Of a DNA stretch of 35,665 nucleotides, positions 1 to 7,823 are shown one piece after another (within the stretch, counting starts at the first letter, position 1; the number at the start of each line of letters is the position of its first letter). Origin of the DNA: an uncultured Lachnospiraceae bacterium (GTDB lineage Bacteria > Bacillota > Clostridia > Lachnospirales > Lachnospiraceae). The translations under genes were made by a program, and so were the position numbers. The notes under the pieces were generated by a model. It made no database searches. It was not told where the DNA came from and saw only the letters and a program-made list of their open reading frames with translations. The stretch is from the NCBI GenBank assembly GCA_946549155.1, contig CAMNQN010000002.1, positions 1 to 35,665 on the forward strand. Reading direction: 5' to 3'.

Positions 1-827
1 GTTATTTTTTTCCAGCCGCCCTGCTTCATCCGCTCCGTCAGTCGGTTGTAAAACATCTTCCAATACGGACGAAGCGGCACTTTGAGGCCCATATAGATCA
101 TAAAATAAGATCCCTCTTCTATATGGTAAATAATACTGTAATCTCCCGGCTCCATAGCCGGATCGTCAACAAAATAATATCCTTCGCTGATTCCGGAGGA
201 ATACCCATCATTATATCTCCAGGGTTCTACTTCAAATCCCCGCATTGCAAGCCATGCAGCCACTTCCACGTCCGATACGTTCGTCGGCAGGTCCGCCATC
301 AGCTCCAGATCAATCCGGTCTGCTGCCCCTCTGGCGCTTACAAAACAATACGCATACAGCAGCCCGCAAAGCACCAGCACCACAGTAAGAAGCTTACGCA
401 GGCGATGCTTCTTTTGGGGTTTTGCTGTGGGTTTTGCTGCTTCCGGATGCCTCGGTTTACTTTCCCCGAATGGAATATATTCCGGGGGACGTTCCCGTTT
501 TGCACTATCCTCCCGTCCTGTGGTCTCTCCACGCGCCGCACTGCTTTCATGCCCTGCAGTCCCTCCACGCGCCGCACTGCTTTCACACTCTGCGGTCTCT
601 CCACGCGCCGCACTGCTTTCATGCTCTGCGGTTCCTCCACGCGCCGCACTGCTTTCATGCTCTGCGGTTCCTCCACGCGCCGCACTGCTTTCACGCTCTG
701 CGCTTTGTTTCTGCTCTGGCTCATCCCGTCTGCCGTCTCCGCATATCTGGCAGACACTATCCTGCCAGTCATTCAAGGCGTCACAGTAAGGACATCTCCA
801 GCCGGACCCTGTTTCTCTCTGGCTCAT
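1..827 (-). CDS. Membrane protein with N-terminal RanBP2-type zinc finger and 12-residue repeats (3' end cut by the window)
   Basis: This gene begins at ATG 827 and is still open at base 1, so the C-terminus is missing (275 codons seen). Residues 10-30 contain W-R-C-P-Y-C, then N after three residues, then C-Q-I-C six residues later. That is the spacing of a RanBP2-type zinc finger, W-x-C-x2-C-x3-N-x6-C-x2-C. Five near-identical 12-residue repeats follow (ESSAARGGTAEH type), then a basic segment and one transmembrane helix (LLTVVLVLCGLLYAYCFV). The outer domain is rich in Tyr, Gly and acidic residues and I do not recognise it. The topology would be cytoplasmic zinc finger, charged stalk, membrane, outside domain. 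It follows the secreted-protein gene at 884-1756 by 56 bp and is probably cotranscribed with it. Function unknown. Confidence 0.75.
   Translation of the reverse strand, partial: MSQRETGSGWRCPYCDALNDWQDSVCQICGDGRRDEPEQKQSAERESSAARGGTAEHESSAARGGTAEHESSAARGETAECESSAARGGTAGHESSAARGETTGREDSAKRERPPEYIPFGESKPRHPEAAKPTAKPQKKHRLRKLLTVVLVLCGLLYAYCFVSARGAADRIDLELMADLPTNVSDVEVAAWLAMRGFEVEPWRYNDGYSSGISEGYYFVDDPAMEPGDYSIIYHIEEGSYFMIYMGLKVPLRPYWKMFYNRLTERMKQGGWKKI
529..702 (-). repeat. 36-bp tandem repeat, five copies, coding
   Basis: Five head-to-tail copies with 36-bp period start at about 529, 565, 601, 637 and 673; the last is partial. The period is a multiple of three, so the copies stay in frame and encode a 12-residue Glu/Ser/Ala/Arg repeat in the zinc-finger membrane protein. 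Copies differ at only a few bases, which suggests recent expansion and likely copy-number variation between strains. Confidence 0.9.
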
Positions 828-883
828 CTCCTGCTCCTTCTCGGTCTCCATATCCTATCCGATAAACTATTTGAATGTTGCCC

Positions 884-1756
884 TTATTCCCCGGAAGCCT
901 CCTGGGCCGCCTCCTCTTTGCTTGTAAATACATATGTATTCTCCGCGGCTGATACGGTAAAGCTGTCCGCATCCGCGGTCACATAGGTATAATCAACTGC
1001 ATCCCCGCCATCCCAGTTGAATGTAATCGTCCCGTCAGCTTTTACTGTCACACTTCCGACACGTTCTCCCTGATTCAGGCTCAGATCCATCTCGTAGAAC
1101 AGGCCCTGGTTTCCAATCTCAATCGTCAATACGTTTTCTTCCAGTTTCCATGTCTTATCTCCCAATAACAGAAGCAGATAATCTGCCATGTCCCGCTTCT
1201 TATATACATAGCTGATATTCTCCACGGCAGCCGGGCTGAGCGGATCAGAATGATCGGTATAGGAGCTTGTGGCCGCAAGAATTTTATCTGTACCTGCCTC
1301 CAGATAGTAGTCCTTCTCCGTGATCCTGTCTCCCAAAGCTTCCCCGGCAGCCATACCGGCATCCTGCAGCACTGCAGATAGAGCCGGATCGGTCTGTCCC
1401 TCCGGAATCTGAAGTTCTTCCGTCATGCTGTCCAAATCAAACGTAATCTGGTCGCCGGAAATTTCATAAGCAATATATCGTTCCCAATCGGTTGCCGTTA
1501 CGCCGCTCTTTTTATAAACATACCCATCCGGCATAAATAAAAGACTGTCTCCGTTATTATTCCACTCTCCGTAAATATACGCTGCCTCTGAACTGTCCCC
1601 GGTCTCTTCTTCCTCCTCAGCCCGCAAGCTATCCCCTGTCTCCCTCTGCACACCTTTTGCGGGTTTTTCCGCCGCATATGCTCCCGCTCCGGTTCCCATT
1701 ATCAGACCTGCGGCGATTGCTGCCGCTGCGAATATTTTCACTGTTTTTATTTTCAT
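884..1756 (-). CDS. Secreted protein of unknown function
   Basis: This is a 290-residue protein. Residues 1-28 form a signal peptide (MKIKTVK, then an Ala/Gly/Ile-rich core) with a likely signal peptidase I site after AYA. There is no lipobox Cys, so it is probably released or wall-held. The mature part starts with an acidic linker (RAEEEEETGDSSE). It then has beta-rich segments with two YVYKK stretches and Asp/Tyr-rich strands near the end (TITFNWDGGDAVDYTYV). I do not recognise a domain. The ATG overlaps the stop of the upstream 57-aa ORF (ATGA), so translation is probably coupled. With the zinc-finger membrane protein downstream, this makes a three-gene unit. Confidence 0.75.
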   Translation of the reverse strand: MKIKTVKIFAAAAIAAGLIMGTGAGAYAAEKPAKGVQRETGDSLRAEEEEETGDSSEAAYIYGEWNNNGDSLLFMPDGYVYKKSGVTATDWERYIAYEISGDQITFDLDSMTEELQIPEGQTDPALSAVLQDAGMAAGEALGDRITEKDYYLEAGTDKILAATSSYTDHSDPLSPAAVENISYVYKKRDMADYLLLLLGDKTWKLEENVLTIEIGNQGLFYEMDLSLNQGERVGSVTVKADGTITFNWDGGDAVDYTYVTADADSFTVSAAENTYVFTSKEEAAQEASGE

Positions 1757-1926
1757 TTTCTTTTCTCCTTCTCTTCCCTTTTTAAAGTATCTAAGCCTGC
1801 ACGGATTAACTCCCGGTACATTTCCGAATAGGGCTTGTCATGAAATAAACTTTGCTTCACATCTGCAACATCTATTGCGATATCGGATGGTATCGTCACC
1901 ATAAATCGTTTCTTTTTCGCAGCCAA
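1753..1926 (-). CDS. Small ribbon-helix-helix-like protein (57 aa, TTG start)
   Basis: This small gene lies between a near-consensus promoter and the secreted-protein gene. Its TTG start follows an AAAGGAG site at 9 nt spacing; an internal ATG at 1902 is the alternative but has a poor ribosome site. The protein begins with basic residues (KKKRF), then a short strand (MVTIPSDIAI), then two predicted helices (SEMYRELIRAGLDTLKRE). That is the size and pattern of a CopG/Arc-type ribbon-helix-helix DNA-binding protein. Its TGA overlaps the next gene's ATG. As first gene of the unit it may be an autoregulator, but this is inference. No partner toxin is visible. Confidence 0.6.
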   Translation of the reverse strand: MAAKKKRFMVTIPSDIAIDVADVKQSLFHDKPYSEMYRELIRAGLDTLKREEKEKRK

Positions 1927-1972
1927 TACCTTGTTCTCCTTTCGCCTGGTGGTTGAGTGGTTCTCTGGTTAC

Positions 1973-2002
1973 ATTATAGCGTTTGGTGGAATTGCTTGTC
2001 AA
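1973..2002 (-). promoter_or_regulatory. Sigma-A-type promoter for the 1926-1 operon
   Basis: On the minus strand TTGACA (2002-1997) and TATAAT (1978-1973) are separated by 18 bp. Both boxes match consensus exactly. The -35 box lies in the 8-bp sequence TGTCAATA that is duplicated on either side of the MITE-like element, so the element sits directly against this promoter. Confidence 0.75.
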
Positions 2003-2004
2003 TA

Positions 2005-2145
2005 GTTACTGTTCACTTCGTTCACAGTAACACGCTGCACGATGCACAGAAATTGTATTCGGCACAATTTCGCGCTGCTGCCCTCGGGATTCAGGTGCAA
2101 TTCTGCACCTGAACACCTCGCAGAACAGTGCATCTGAACAGTAAC
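2005..2145. mobile_element. MITE-like element, 141 bp, with 11-bp terminal inverted repeats and 8-bp target duplication
   Basis: The left end is GTTACTGTTCA (2005-2015) and the right end is its exact reverse complement TGAACAGTAAC (2135-2145). Directly outside lie identical 8-bp repeats TGTCAATA (1997-2004 and 2146-2153), which look like a target-site duplication. Inside are several hairpins: GTTACTGT/ACAGTAAC at the left end, GAAATTGT/ACAATTTC near 2049-2072, and a perfect 10-bp stem with 4-nt loop at 2090-2113. There is no ORF. A diverged copy is at 17151. Confidence 0.8.
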
Positions 2146-2183
2146 TGTCAATACATAAACGCATTTTGAGCGCAGCTCACCTC

Positions 2184-2212
2184 TTGCATATATGGTTCAC
2201 TGATGTTACAAT
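2184..2212 (+). promoter_or_regulatory. Promoter of the 2231 gene
   Basis: TTGCAT (2184-2189) and TACAAT (2207-2212) are separated by 17 bp. The expected start, about 2219, leaves only around 12 nt of leader, so the GGAGGTG ribosome site would sit at the very 5' end of the mRNA. Confidence 0.6.
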
Positions 2213-2230
2213 AAATGCGGAGGTGATACC

Positions 2231-2395
2231 ATGGCAACGGAAAAACCACGCTATTCGATTACTCTGGACGAAGAGATGTTCAAAGAGGTAGAAGACTTTC
2301 GTTTTGAGCATCGCTATCAAACCCGCAATCAGGCCACCATTGAGCTGATTCGTTTGGGGCTTGCTGAAATTAAAAAGCAGCAGAAGGAAGAATAA
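2231..2395 (+). CDS. Small ribbon-helix-helix-like protein (54 aa)
   Basis: The ATG follows a strong GGAGGTG site. The protein has a short basic strand (RYSITLDEEM) followed by two helices (FKEVEDFRFEHRY and NQATIELIRLGLAEIKKQ). This is the usual order of an Arc/CopG ribbon-helix-helix DNA-binding protein, which acts as a dimer. It stands alone between its own promoter and a terminator, with no toxin-like ORF next to it, so a toxin-antitoxin role is not supported. It is divergent from the 1926 unit, which begins with a similarly sized protein. Confidence 0.7.
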   Translation: MATEKPRYSITLDEEMFKEVEDFRFEHRYQTRNQATIELIRLGLAEIKKQQKEE

Positions 2396-2453
2396 CTTTA
2401 TTATAACAATAAGATTAGAAAATTTGTTTTTACAGCATAAAACAACAAAGAAA

Positions 2454-2484
2454 CGCAGACATCTCTGTCTGCGCTTCCTTTTTT
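2454..2484 (+). terminator. Intrinsic terminator after the RHH gene
   Basis: An 8-bp perfect stem CGCAGACA/TGTCTGCG with loop TCTC is followed by a T-rich run (2475-2484). It lies between the convergent 54-aa gene and dnaK. A minus-strand role is less clear because the T-run on that side is interrupted. Confidence 0.75.
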
Positions 2485-2545
2485 ATAGATAAATTCTTAT
2501 TCTATCTCTCATTCCTCCGGCAGCATATTGCTGCCTACGGCCATC

Positions 2546-4315
2546 TTATACAGCCGCGTCTCCCGATACCCCGACAGACTCCTCCAGCCGCGCCTTGGCC
2601 TCCCTGATATTCTCCAGATCAGCTTCCACAGCCTTCTCCAGCTTAAATTTACCAAGCAGCTTCTGCAGAGCAGCGCAGTCGCTCTTGATCTGTTTCTTCT
2701 GTGCCTTCTCCATCTGCTTGCCCTCACTCTTCAGCTTCTGCTGGGCTTTCGCCAATACGCTCTGGGCTTCGCTGTTTAACGCGATAGCCTCTTTGCGCAG
2801 ATCATCCTGCCTCGCATAGGCCTGGGCCTCGAAGATGGCCTGCTGAATCTCCTCATCGGACATCCGGTCCCCGGCGGAGATGGTGACAGACTGCTCCTTT
2901 CCCGTATCCAGATCCCTGGCGGAGACCTTCAGGATACCGTTGGCATCAATATCAAAGGTGACCTCGATCTGAGGCACGCCCGCAGGAGCCCGGCGGATCC
3001 CCTTCAGCCGGAATTTTCCGATGGTCTTATTGTCCCTGGCCATGGGCCGTTCTCCCTGGAGCACATGAATCTCCACATTGGTCTGATATGGGGCCGCTGT
3101 GGAAAAAATTTTGGAATAGCGGGTGGGAATGGTGGAATTTCGCTCCACCAGCCGGGTGGCCACACCGCCCACCGTTTCAATGGACAGGCTTAAGGGCGTC
3201 ACGTCCATCAGCAAAAGCTCCTGATTGGTGCCCGCTGCCGTCAGGGAATTTCCCTGCAGCGTGCTTCCCAGAATCGCCGCGCCCTTGGCCACACACTCAT
3301 CCGGATTGATATTTCTGGAGGGTTCCTTGCCCGTCAGCATCCGTACCTTGTCCTGCACCGCCGGGATACGTGTGGAGCCTCCCACCAGCAGCACCCGCCC
3401 CAGCTGAGAAGCAGAAATCCCCGCATCCTTCAGCGCACTGTGCACAGGGCCCGCCGTCCGTTCAATCAGGCTGTCCACCAGCTCATTGAATTTACTTCTC
3501 GTCAGCACAGCCTCAAAGTGTACCGGCTCCCCCTTATCCTGGGTCAGATAAGGAAGGATGATCTGCGTACTCTCCCCGGAGGACAATTCCTTCTTGGCCT
3601 GCTCCGCCGCCTCTCTCACCCGCTGCATGGCAGCGAAATCCCTGGTCAGATCCATCCGGTGTTCTCTCCTAAACTCCTGCACCACCCAGTCCACGATCCG
3701 GTTGTCAAAATCATCTCCGCCCAAGCGATTGTCTCCGGCTGTGGCCAGCACCTCGATCACGCCGTCCCCGATCTCAATAATGGACACATCAAAGGTACCG
3801 CCGCCCAGATCATAAACCATCACCTTCTGGGCTTCCCCATGATTCAGCCCATAGGACAGTGCGGCGCTGGTGGGCTCGTTGATGATCCGCAGCACATTCA
3901 GGCCGGCGATCCTCCCCGCATCCTTGGTGGCCTGCCGCTGAATATCATTGAAATAAGCCGGAACCGTAATCACCGCGTCAGTCACCGGTTCCCCCAGAAA
4001 ATCCTCCGCATCCTTTTTCAGCTGCATCAGTACCATGGCGCTGATCGTCTGGGGCTTGTACTCCTTGCCATCAATGCGTATGCTCCAGTCTGTACCCATA
4101 TGACGCTTCACGGAGCTGATGGTCCGGCCCGGATTCGTCACCGCCTGGCGCTTGGCCGCTTCCCCCACCAGACGTTCCCCGTTTTTAGAAAACGCCACAA
4201 TGCTGGGGGTGGTTCTTGCCCCTGCCGGAGTGGGGACGATCACCGGCTCCTCATTCTCAATAACAGACACACAGCTGTTGGTGGTTCCCAGATCAATTCC
4301 CATTACTTTACCCAT
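2546..4315 (-). CDS. dnaK: DnaK (Hsp70) chaperone, orphan copy
   Basis: This 589-residue Hsp70 begins with the ATPase phosphate loop [12 protein letters not shown] and carries the second signature [14 protein letters not shown] and the [13 protein letters not shown] motif. The substrate-binding domain follows ([19 protein letters not shown]), then a helical lid. Hsp70 uses ATP to bind and release unfolded polypeptides, working with DnaJ and GrpE. Neither partner is encoded here, whereas housekeeping dnaK usually sits in hrcA-grpE-dnaK-dnaJ. The protein is roughly 20 residues shorter than typical Gram-positive DnaK and ends in [10 protein letters not shown] rather than an acidic tail. I infer a second paralogue. 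It has its own promoter and no CIRCE operator. It lies beside htrA/clpX-like/rpoD-like genes, suggesting a protein-quality role. Confidence 0.93.
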   Translation of the reverse strand: MGKVMGIDLGTTNSCVSVIENEEPVIVPTPAGARTTPSIVAFSKNGERLVGEAAKRQAVTNPGRTISSVKRHMGTDWSIRIDGKEYKPQTISAMVLMQLKKDAEDFLGEPVTDAVITVPAYFNDIQRQATKDAGRIAGLNVLRIINEPTSAALSYGLNHGEAQKVMVYDLGGGTFDVSIIEIGDGVIEVLATAGDNRLGGDDFDNRIVDWVVQEFRREHRMDLTRDFAAMQRVREAAEQAKKELSSGESTQIILPYLTQDKGEPVHFEAVLTRSKFNELVDSLIERTAGPVHSALKDAGISASQLGRVLLVGGSTRIPAVQDKVRMLTGKEPSRNINPDECVAKGAAILGSTLQGNSLTAAGTNQELLLMDVTPLSLSIETVGGVATRLVERNSTIPTRYSKIFSTAAPYQTNVEIHVLQGERPMARDNKTIGKFRLKGIRRAPAGVPQIEVTFDIDANGILKVSARDLDTGKEQSVTISAGDRMSDEEIQQAIFEAQAYARQDDLRKEAIALNSEAQSVLAKAQQKLKSEGKQMEKAQKKQIKSDCAALQKLLGKFKLEKAVEADLENIREAKARLEESVGVSGDAAV

Positions 4316-4429
4316 GTTTTTCCTCCATCTATTATCCTATCTCCGACCCACGGCAGGAGGCTGCGAGAGCTTCCCAGCTCCATCCTTCTGCCGCTGCGCA
4401 CTTTATTTTTTATCATACAATCCTAACAT

Positions 4430-4457
4430 ATTATATCGGGAGAGATTTTAAAATCAA
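4430..4457 (-). promoter_or_regulatory. Promoter and structured leader of dnaK
   Basis: TTGATT (4457-4452) and TATAAT (4435-4430) are spaced by 16 bp. The leader of roughly 110 nt can fold: CGGCAG and CTGCCG arms enclose a GAGCT/AGCTC hairpin. I saw no CIRCE (TTAGCACTC-N9-GAGTGCTAA), so HrcA control is not indicated. Confidence 0.65.
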
Positions 4458-4531
4458 TAGACTTTATGGTCTTTTAAGAAAGGTAAGATTCTTTTTATCC
4501 GGCAGGTTTTAGAGAGGCGGGCGTTAAATTA

Positions 4532-4815
4532 TCAGGACGCAGGAAGAGGCGGGGTCCCATGGCCATATACATCTGGAAAACAGTTCGGAGGATACCGTAG
4601 AAAAACTTGGATGGAGACAGGACAAAATTTCGGGAGGGCCGGCAGCCCTCAAGGCTGACGGTCCAGAGGCACTGAGCTGGGAAATCCATCAAGATTTCCC
4701 GGCGAACTGCCTCGGTGCCCGAAATTTGGGCCTGTCTCCATCTTAGTTTTTCTTGGTATCCGGAGATGTTTTCCAGATGTATATGGCCATGGGACCCCGA
4801 CTCTTCCTGCGTCCT
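4532..4815. repeat. Long imperfect palindrome A (284 bp)
   Basis: The two halves are near reverse complements. The left arm starts TCAGGACGCAGGAAGAGGCG and the right arm ends with the complementary CTCTTCCTGCGTCCT. The match continues through GGGTCCCATGGCCATATACA, GGAAAACA, AGAAAAACT and ATGGAGACAGG blocks to a centre GGGAAATC/GATTTCCC at 4679-4700. The left arm has its own small hairpin (GAGGGC/GCCCTC, about 4633-4650). It starts 16 bp after the stop of the 4831 gene and ends before the dnaK promoter. It may end the upstream operon, but it is far longer than a normal terminator. Its ends match palindrome B at 32190. Confidence 0.85.
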
Positions 4816-4830
4816 CTAATACCTTACATC

Positions 4831-5007
4831 TCAAAGCATTTCATAAGAGAGCATCTCATATTTTACCTTACAGCCCTCATAAATCTCCGGCGGCAGCAGC
4901 GCCCGGGCTACGCACTTTTCTTCGTCGGTCTGCCCGTCCAGGCGAACCAGATAGGCGTAGTCTCCGTCCATCCGCTTCACGGTGTAGTCAATCCGCTCCA
5001 GCATCAT
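4831..5007 (-). CDS. Small conserved-looking protein downstream of rpoD (58 aa)
   Basis: I chose the ATG at 5007 because a GGGAGGAG site lies about 10 nt upstream; a longer GTG-started reading from 5046 would swallow that site. The product (MMLERIDYTVKRMDGDYAYL...) is acidic with alternating strands and looks like a small beta-barrel, perhaps of the DUF3006 kind. That is only an impression. It has no signal peptide or membrane segment. It follows the sigma-factor gene by about 66 bp in the same direction and is probably the last gene of the htrA-clpX-rpoD run. Function unknown. Confidence 0.6.
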   Translation of the reverse strand: MMLERIDYTVKRMDGDYAYLVRLDGQTDEEKCVARALLPPEIYEGCKVKYEMLSYEML

Positions 5008-5073
5008 CTTTTCGTCACTCCTCCCATTGTCATCCATGTTTTTCACAGGCTAAAGAGGCTGCCATCTATCTGT

Positions 5074-6201
5074 CTATGCCAGAAAATCCTTCAACCGCTT
5101 ACTTCTGGAGGGGTGACGCAGCTTTCGCAGCGCCTTCGCCTCAATCTGGCGGATACGCTCTCTGGTGACGTTAAATTCCTTGCCCACTTCCTCCAGGGTC
5201 CTGGCCCGGCCGTCCTCCAGTCCAAAGCGCAGCCGCACCACCTGCCGCTCCCTTTCTGTCAGGGACTCCAGCGCGGTGGCCAGCTCCTCCCGCAGCATGG
5301 AAAAGGCCGCCGAATCTGCCGGGGAAAGGGCCGTATCGTCCTCTATGAAATCGCCAAGGTGGCTGTCATCCTCCTCGCCGATGGGCGTATCCAGAGATAC
5401 CGGATCTCTGGAAATCTTCAGTACCTCACGCACTCTGGCCACCGGAACATTCAGGCGCTCCGCCACCTCCTCTGGGGTGGGTTCCCGTCCCAGCTCCTGC
5501 AGCAGGGTCCTGGTCATACGAAGGGTTTTATTGATGGTCTCCACCATATGCACCGGCACACGGATCGTCCTTCCCGTGTCCGCGATTCCCCTGGTGATGG
5601 CCTGCCGGATCCACCAGGTGGCATATGTACTGAACTTATAGCCCTTTGTATAGTCGAACTTGTCCACAGCCTTCATCAGGCCCATATTTCCCTCCTGAAT
5701 CAGATCCAGGAAGGGCATACCACGGCCCACATATTTCTTCGCAATGCTGACCACCAGACGCAGGTTGGCTTCCGTCAGCTTTTTCTTCGCCTCCTCGTCG
5801 CCCTGCTCCACGCGCTTCGCCAGCTCCACCTCTTCCTCACTGGTGAGCAGCGGAACATTACCGATCTCCTTCAGATACATACGCACCGGATCTTCCGTGC
5901 TGACGCCTTCCAGCACATCCACATCGTCAATAATATCTATTTCGTCCTCATCATTCAGAAGAAGATCGTCGTCTGTCTCCAGCAGCAGATCATCGGCGGA
6001 GCTATCCGTGGCCTTTACCTGCATGATATCCACATTGTGCTTCTCCAGATACTCCAGGATCTCATCCATCTTGTCTTCTGTCAGTTCGATACCATCAAAT
6101 GCCTTGAGAATCTCATCATATTCCAGAGTATTCTTTTTTGTCTTTGCCAGCTCCAGCAGACCGGCAAGAGCTTTTAAAAATTGTTCCTGTACCTCATTCA
6201 T
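5074..6201 (-). CDS. rpoD: RNA polymerase sigma-70 factor, RpoD-like
   Basis: This 375-residue primary-type sigma factor has region 1.1 (residues 1-60), an acidic linker, region 1.2 ([17 protein letters not shown]), region 2 ([20 protein letters not shown] and [15 protein letters not shown]), region 3 ([20 protein letters not shown]) and region 4 with an HTH ([20 protein letters not shown]). It recruits core polymerase to -10/-35 promoters. The start at 6201 follows GGAG at 10 nt; a longer ORF to 6258 overlaps the clpX stop. The usual partner dnaG is absent. The normally near-invariant ADQARTIRIP after region 2.4 reads [10 protein letters not shown], so this may be a second, divergent RpoD. 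The -10-contacting RQAIT is intact. It follows the clpX-like gene by 53 bp. Confidence 0.9.
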   Translation of the reverse strand: MNEVQEQFLKALAGLLELAKTKKNTLEYDEILKAFDGIELTEDKMDEILEYLEKHNVDIMQVKATDSSADDLLLETDDDLLLNDEDEIDIIDDVDVLEGVSTEDPVRMYLKEIGNVPLLTSEEEVELAKRVEQGDEEAKKKLTEANLRLVVSIAKKYVGRGMPFLDLIQEGNMGLMKAVDKFDYTKGYKFSTYATWWIRQAITRGIADTGRTIRVPVHMVETINKTLRMTRTLLQELGREPTPEEVAERLNVPVARVREVLKISRDPVSLDTPIGEEDDSHLGDFIEDDTALSPADSAAFSMLREELATALESLTERERQVVRLRFGLEDGRARTLEEVGKEFNVTRERIRQIEAKALRKLRHPSRSKRLKDFLA

Positions 6202-6254
6202 ACAACCCGTTCTCCTTCCAGTATCTTTAAACATAACATTTTTGACACCTTCTG

Positions 6255-7709
6255 TCAACTTTTGTTTCCAAGCGCCAGCATCCCTCTCATCGTTATCACC
6301 GGCCCTCCGGTTTTCTCGATATACTCCCTGGTAATCAATACCTGCCCGATATTGTCATCCTTGGGAATCTCATACATGATATCCAGCATAAATTCCTCGA
6401 TGATGGCACGCAACGCCCTGGCTCCTGTTTTCCGCTCCATGGCTCTCTCCGCGATGGCCTCCAGCGCTCCCTCCTCAAAGTCCAGTTTTACCTCATCCAG
6501 CTCCAACAGCTTCTGGTACTGTTTTAAAATCGCGTTCTTCGGCTCTTTTAAAATTTTTACCAGCATCTCCCTGCTGAGACTCTGAAGAGCAAACACCACC
6601 GGAAGCCGCCCGATAAACTCCGGGATCATCCCGAAATTCCGAAGGTCCTCCAGCGTCACCTGGGTAAGCAGATCCGGATCCTTATCATATTTATCCTTCA
6701 GATCCGACTGAAAACCGATGGCTGCCTGCTTGTTCAGGCGCTCCTTGATGATATCCTCCAGTCCCGGAAATGCGCCTCCGCATATAAATAGGATATTTTT
6801 TGTATTAACAGTGGTCATAGGTACCATGGCATTTTTGCTGGTAGCGCCCACCGGAACTTCCACATCACTGCCCTCCAGAAGCTTTAGCATGCCCTGCTGC
6901 ACGGATTCCCCGCTGACATCCCTCTGGTTGGCATTTCTTTTCTTTGCTATTTTGTCTATCTCGTCAATAAAGACGATTCCCTGCTGGGCCCGCTCTACAT
7001 CATTATCTGCCGCAGCCAGCAGCTTGGAAATCACGCTCTCAATATCATCGCCGATGTATCCGGCCTCCGTCAGGGAGGTGGCGTCGGCGATGGCCAGCGG
7101 CACATCCAAAAGCCGGGCCAGCGTTTTCACCAGATAGGTCTTTCCGCAGCCGGTGGGTCCGATCATCAGCATATTGGACTTCTCAATCTCGATCTCATCC
7201 ATGGTATTGGTAAACACCCGCTTATAATGGTTATAGACTGCCACAGAAATCACCTTTTTGGCGTGCTCCTGTCCCACCACGTAATCGTCCAGCTTCGCCT
7301 TGATCCTGTGAGGCGCGGGAATCGAATGAATATCAAATGCCGCCTGGGGCTTTTCCTCTTTCTTTTTTTTCTTCACCTGCTGAGGCCTGGGAATGCTGTT
7401 TTGCAGATCTCCCAGGTTAATAAAGCTTACATTGGGAATCCTGGAAAGGTCCATATTCTGCAGATTGGAAAGATTCTGCATATTCTGCAAATTGGACAAA
7501 TCACTGCTGTTCATGATATCGAAAGCCTTCTGCATACAGTCCGGGCAGATGGAAATATTGCCCGGCAGGTCAATCATTTTTCCCGTCTTGCTCTCCGGCC
7601 TGTGACACATAAAGCAAACCTTTTCATATTCCTGTTCCTTCTCCTCCGTACCGGAGGAAGCAATCGTTTCGTTTTTCTCTGTATTTGTGATATCCAGATT
7701 ATCTGACAT
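6255..7709 (-). CDS. clpX: ClpX-like AAA+ unfoldase with N-terminal zinc-binding domain
   Basis: This 484-residue protein has a ClpX-type zinc domain (C32, C35, C55, C58) and a Leu/Asn/Gln-rich spacer with LSNLQNM-type repeats (about 69-90). A Lys-rich stretch follows, then the AAA+ module: Walker A GPTGCGKT (184-191), pore loop GYIG (217-220), Walker B FIDEID (247-252), and IGF at 331-333, the loop that docks ClpX on ClpP. It uses ATP to unfold substrates, probably for ClpP. It is longer than usual ClpX (about 410-430), and the RKH pore-2 loop is replaced by sequence around ATSKNAM. It is not beside clpP or tig. I therefore infer a paralogue with altered substrate choice. The start follows AAGGAG. 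Confidence 0.85.
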   Translation of the reverse strand: MSDNLDITNTEKNETIASSGTEEKEQEYEKVCFMCHRPESKTGKMIDLPGNISICPDCMQKAFDIMNSSDLSNLQNMQNLSNLQNMDLSRIPNVSFINLGDLQNSIPRPQQVKKKKKEEKPQAAFDIHSIPAPHRIKAKLDDYVVGQEHAKKVISVAVYNHYKRVFTNTMDEIEIEKSNMLMIGPTGCGKTYLVKTLARLLDVPLAIADATSLTEAGYIGDDIESVISKLLAAADNDVERAQQGIVFIDEIDKIAKKRNANQRDVSGESVQQGMLKLLEGSDVEVPVGATSKNAMVPMTTVNTKNILFICGGAFPGLEDIIKERLNKQAAIGFQSDLKDKYDKDPDLLTQVTLEDLRNFGMIPEFIGRLPVVFALQSLSREMLVKILKEPKNAILKQYQKLLELDEVKLDFEEGALEAIAERAMERKTGARALRAIIEEFMLDIMYEIPKDDNIGQVLITREYIEKTGGPVITMRGMLALGNKS

Positions 7710-7751
7710 ATATTCTCCTTCTGTCTAAACCATTCCGCCGCTTTCTTATTT

Positions 7752-7780
7752 ACAAAATACCCGGCAGCCAATCCTGCCGG
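7752..7780 (-). terminator. Possible weak terminator or attenuator after htrA
   Basis: A perfect 7-bp stem CCGGCAG/CTGCCGG with a 6-nt loop (7761-7780) lies between htrA and the clpX-like gene and is followed by GTATTTTGT. The T-run is short, so partial termination or a processing site is as likely. Confidence 0.4.
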
Positions 7781-7823
7781 CCAGTGATCTGCCCTCTGGG
7801 GAAACGCTTTCATCAGCGTTTTC

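Noticed and set aside
529-702. Regular 36-bp repeats looked like a CRISPR array
   Set aside because: Copies are directly adjacent with no spacers, stay in frame and encode a peptide repeat.
2231-2395. Toxin-antitoxin module
   Set aside because: No adjacent toxin-like ORF; the gene is monocistronic with its own promoter and terminator.
4316-4460. CIRCE operator upstream of dnaK
   Set aside because: No TTAGCACTC/GAGTGCTAA inverted repeat was found; only a promoter and a leader stem are visible.
4753-6177. Long plus-strand reading frame opposite rpoD
   Set aside because: It is antisense to a clear sigma factor, has no ribosome site and a composition typical of a reverse-frame shadow. The same holds for long plus-strand frames opposite the glycosyltransferases.
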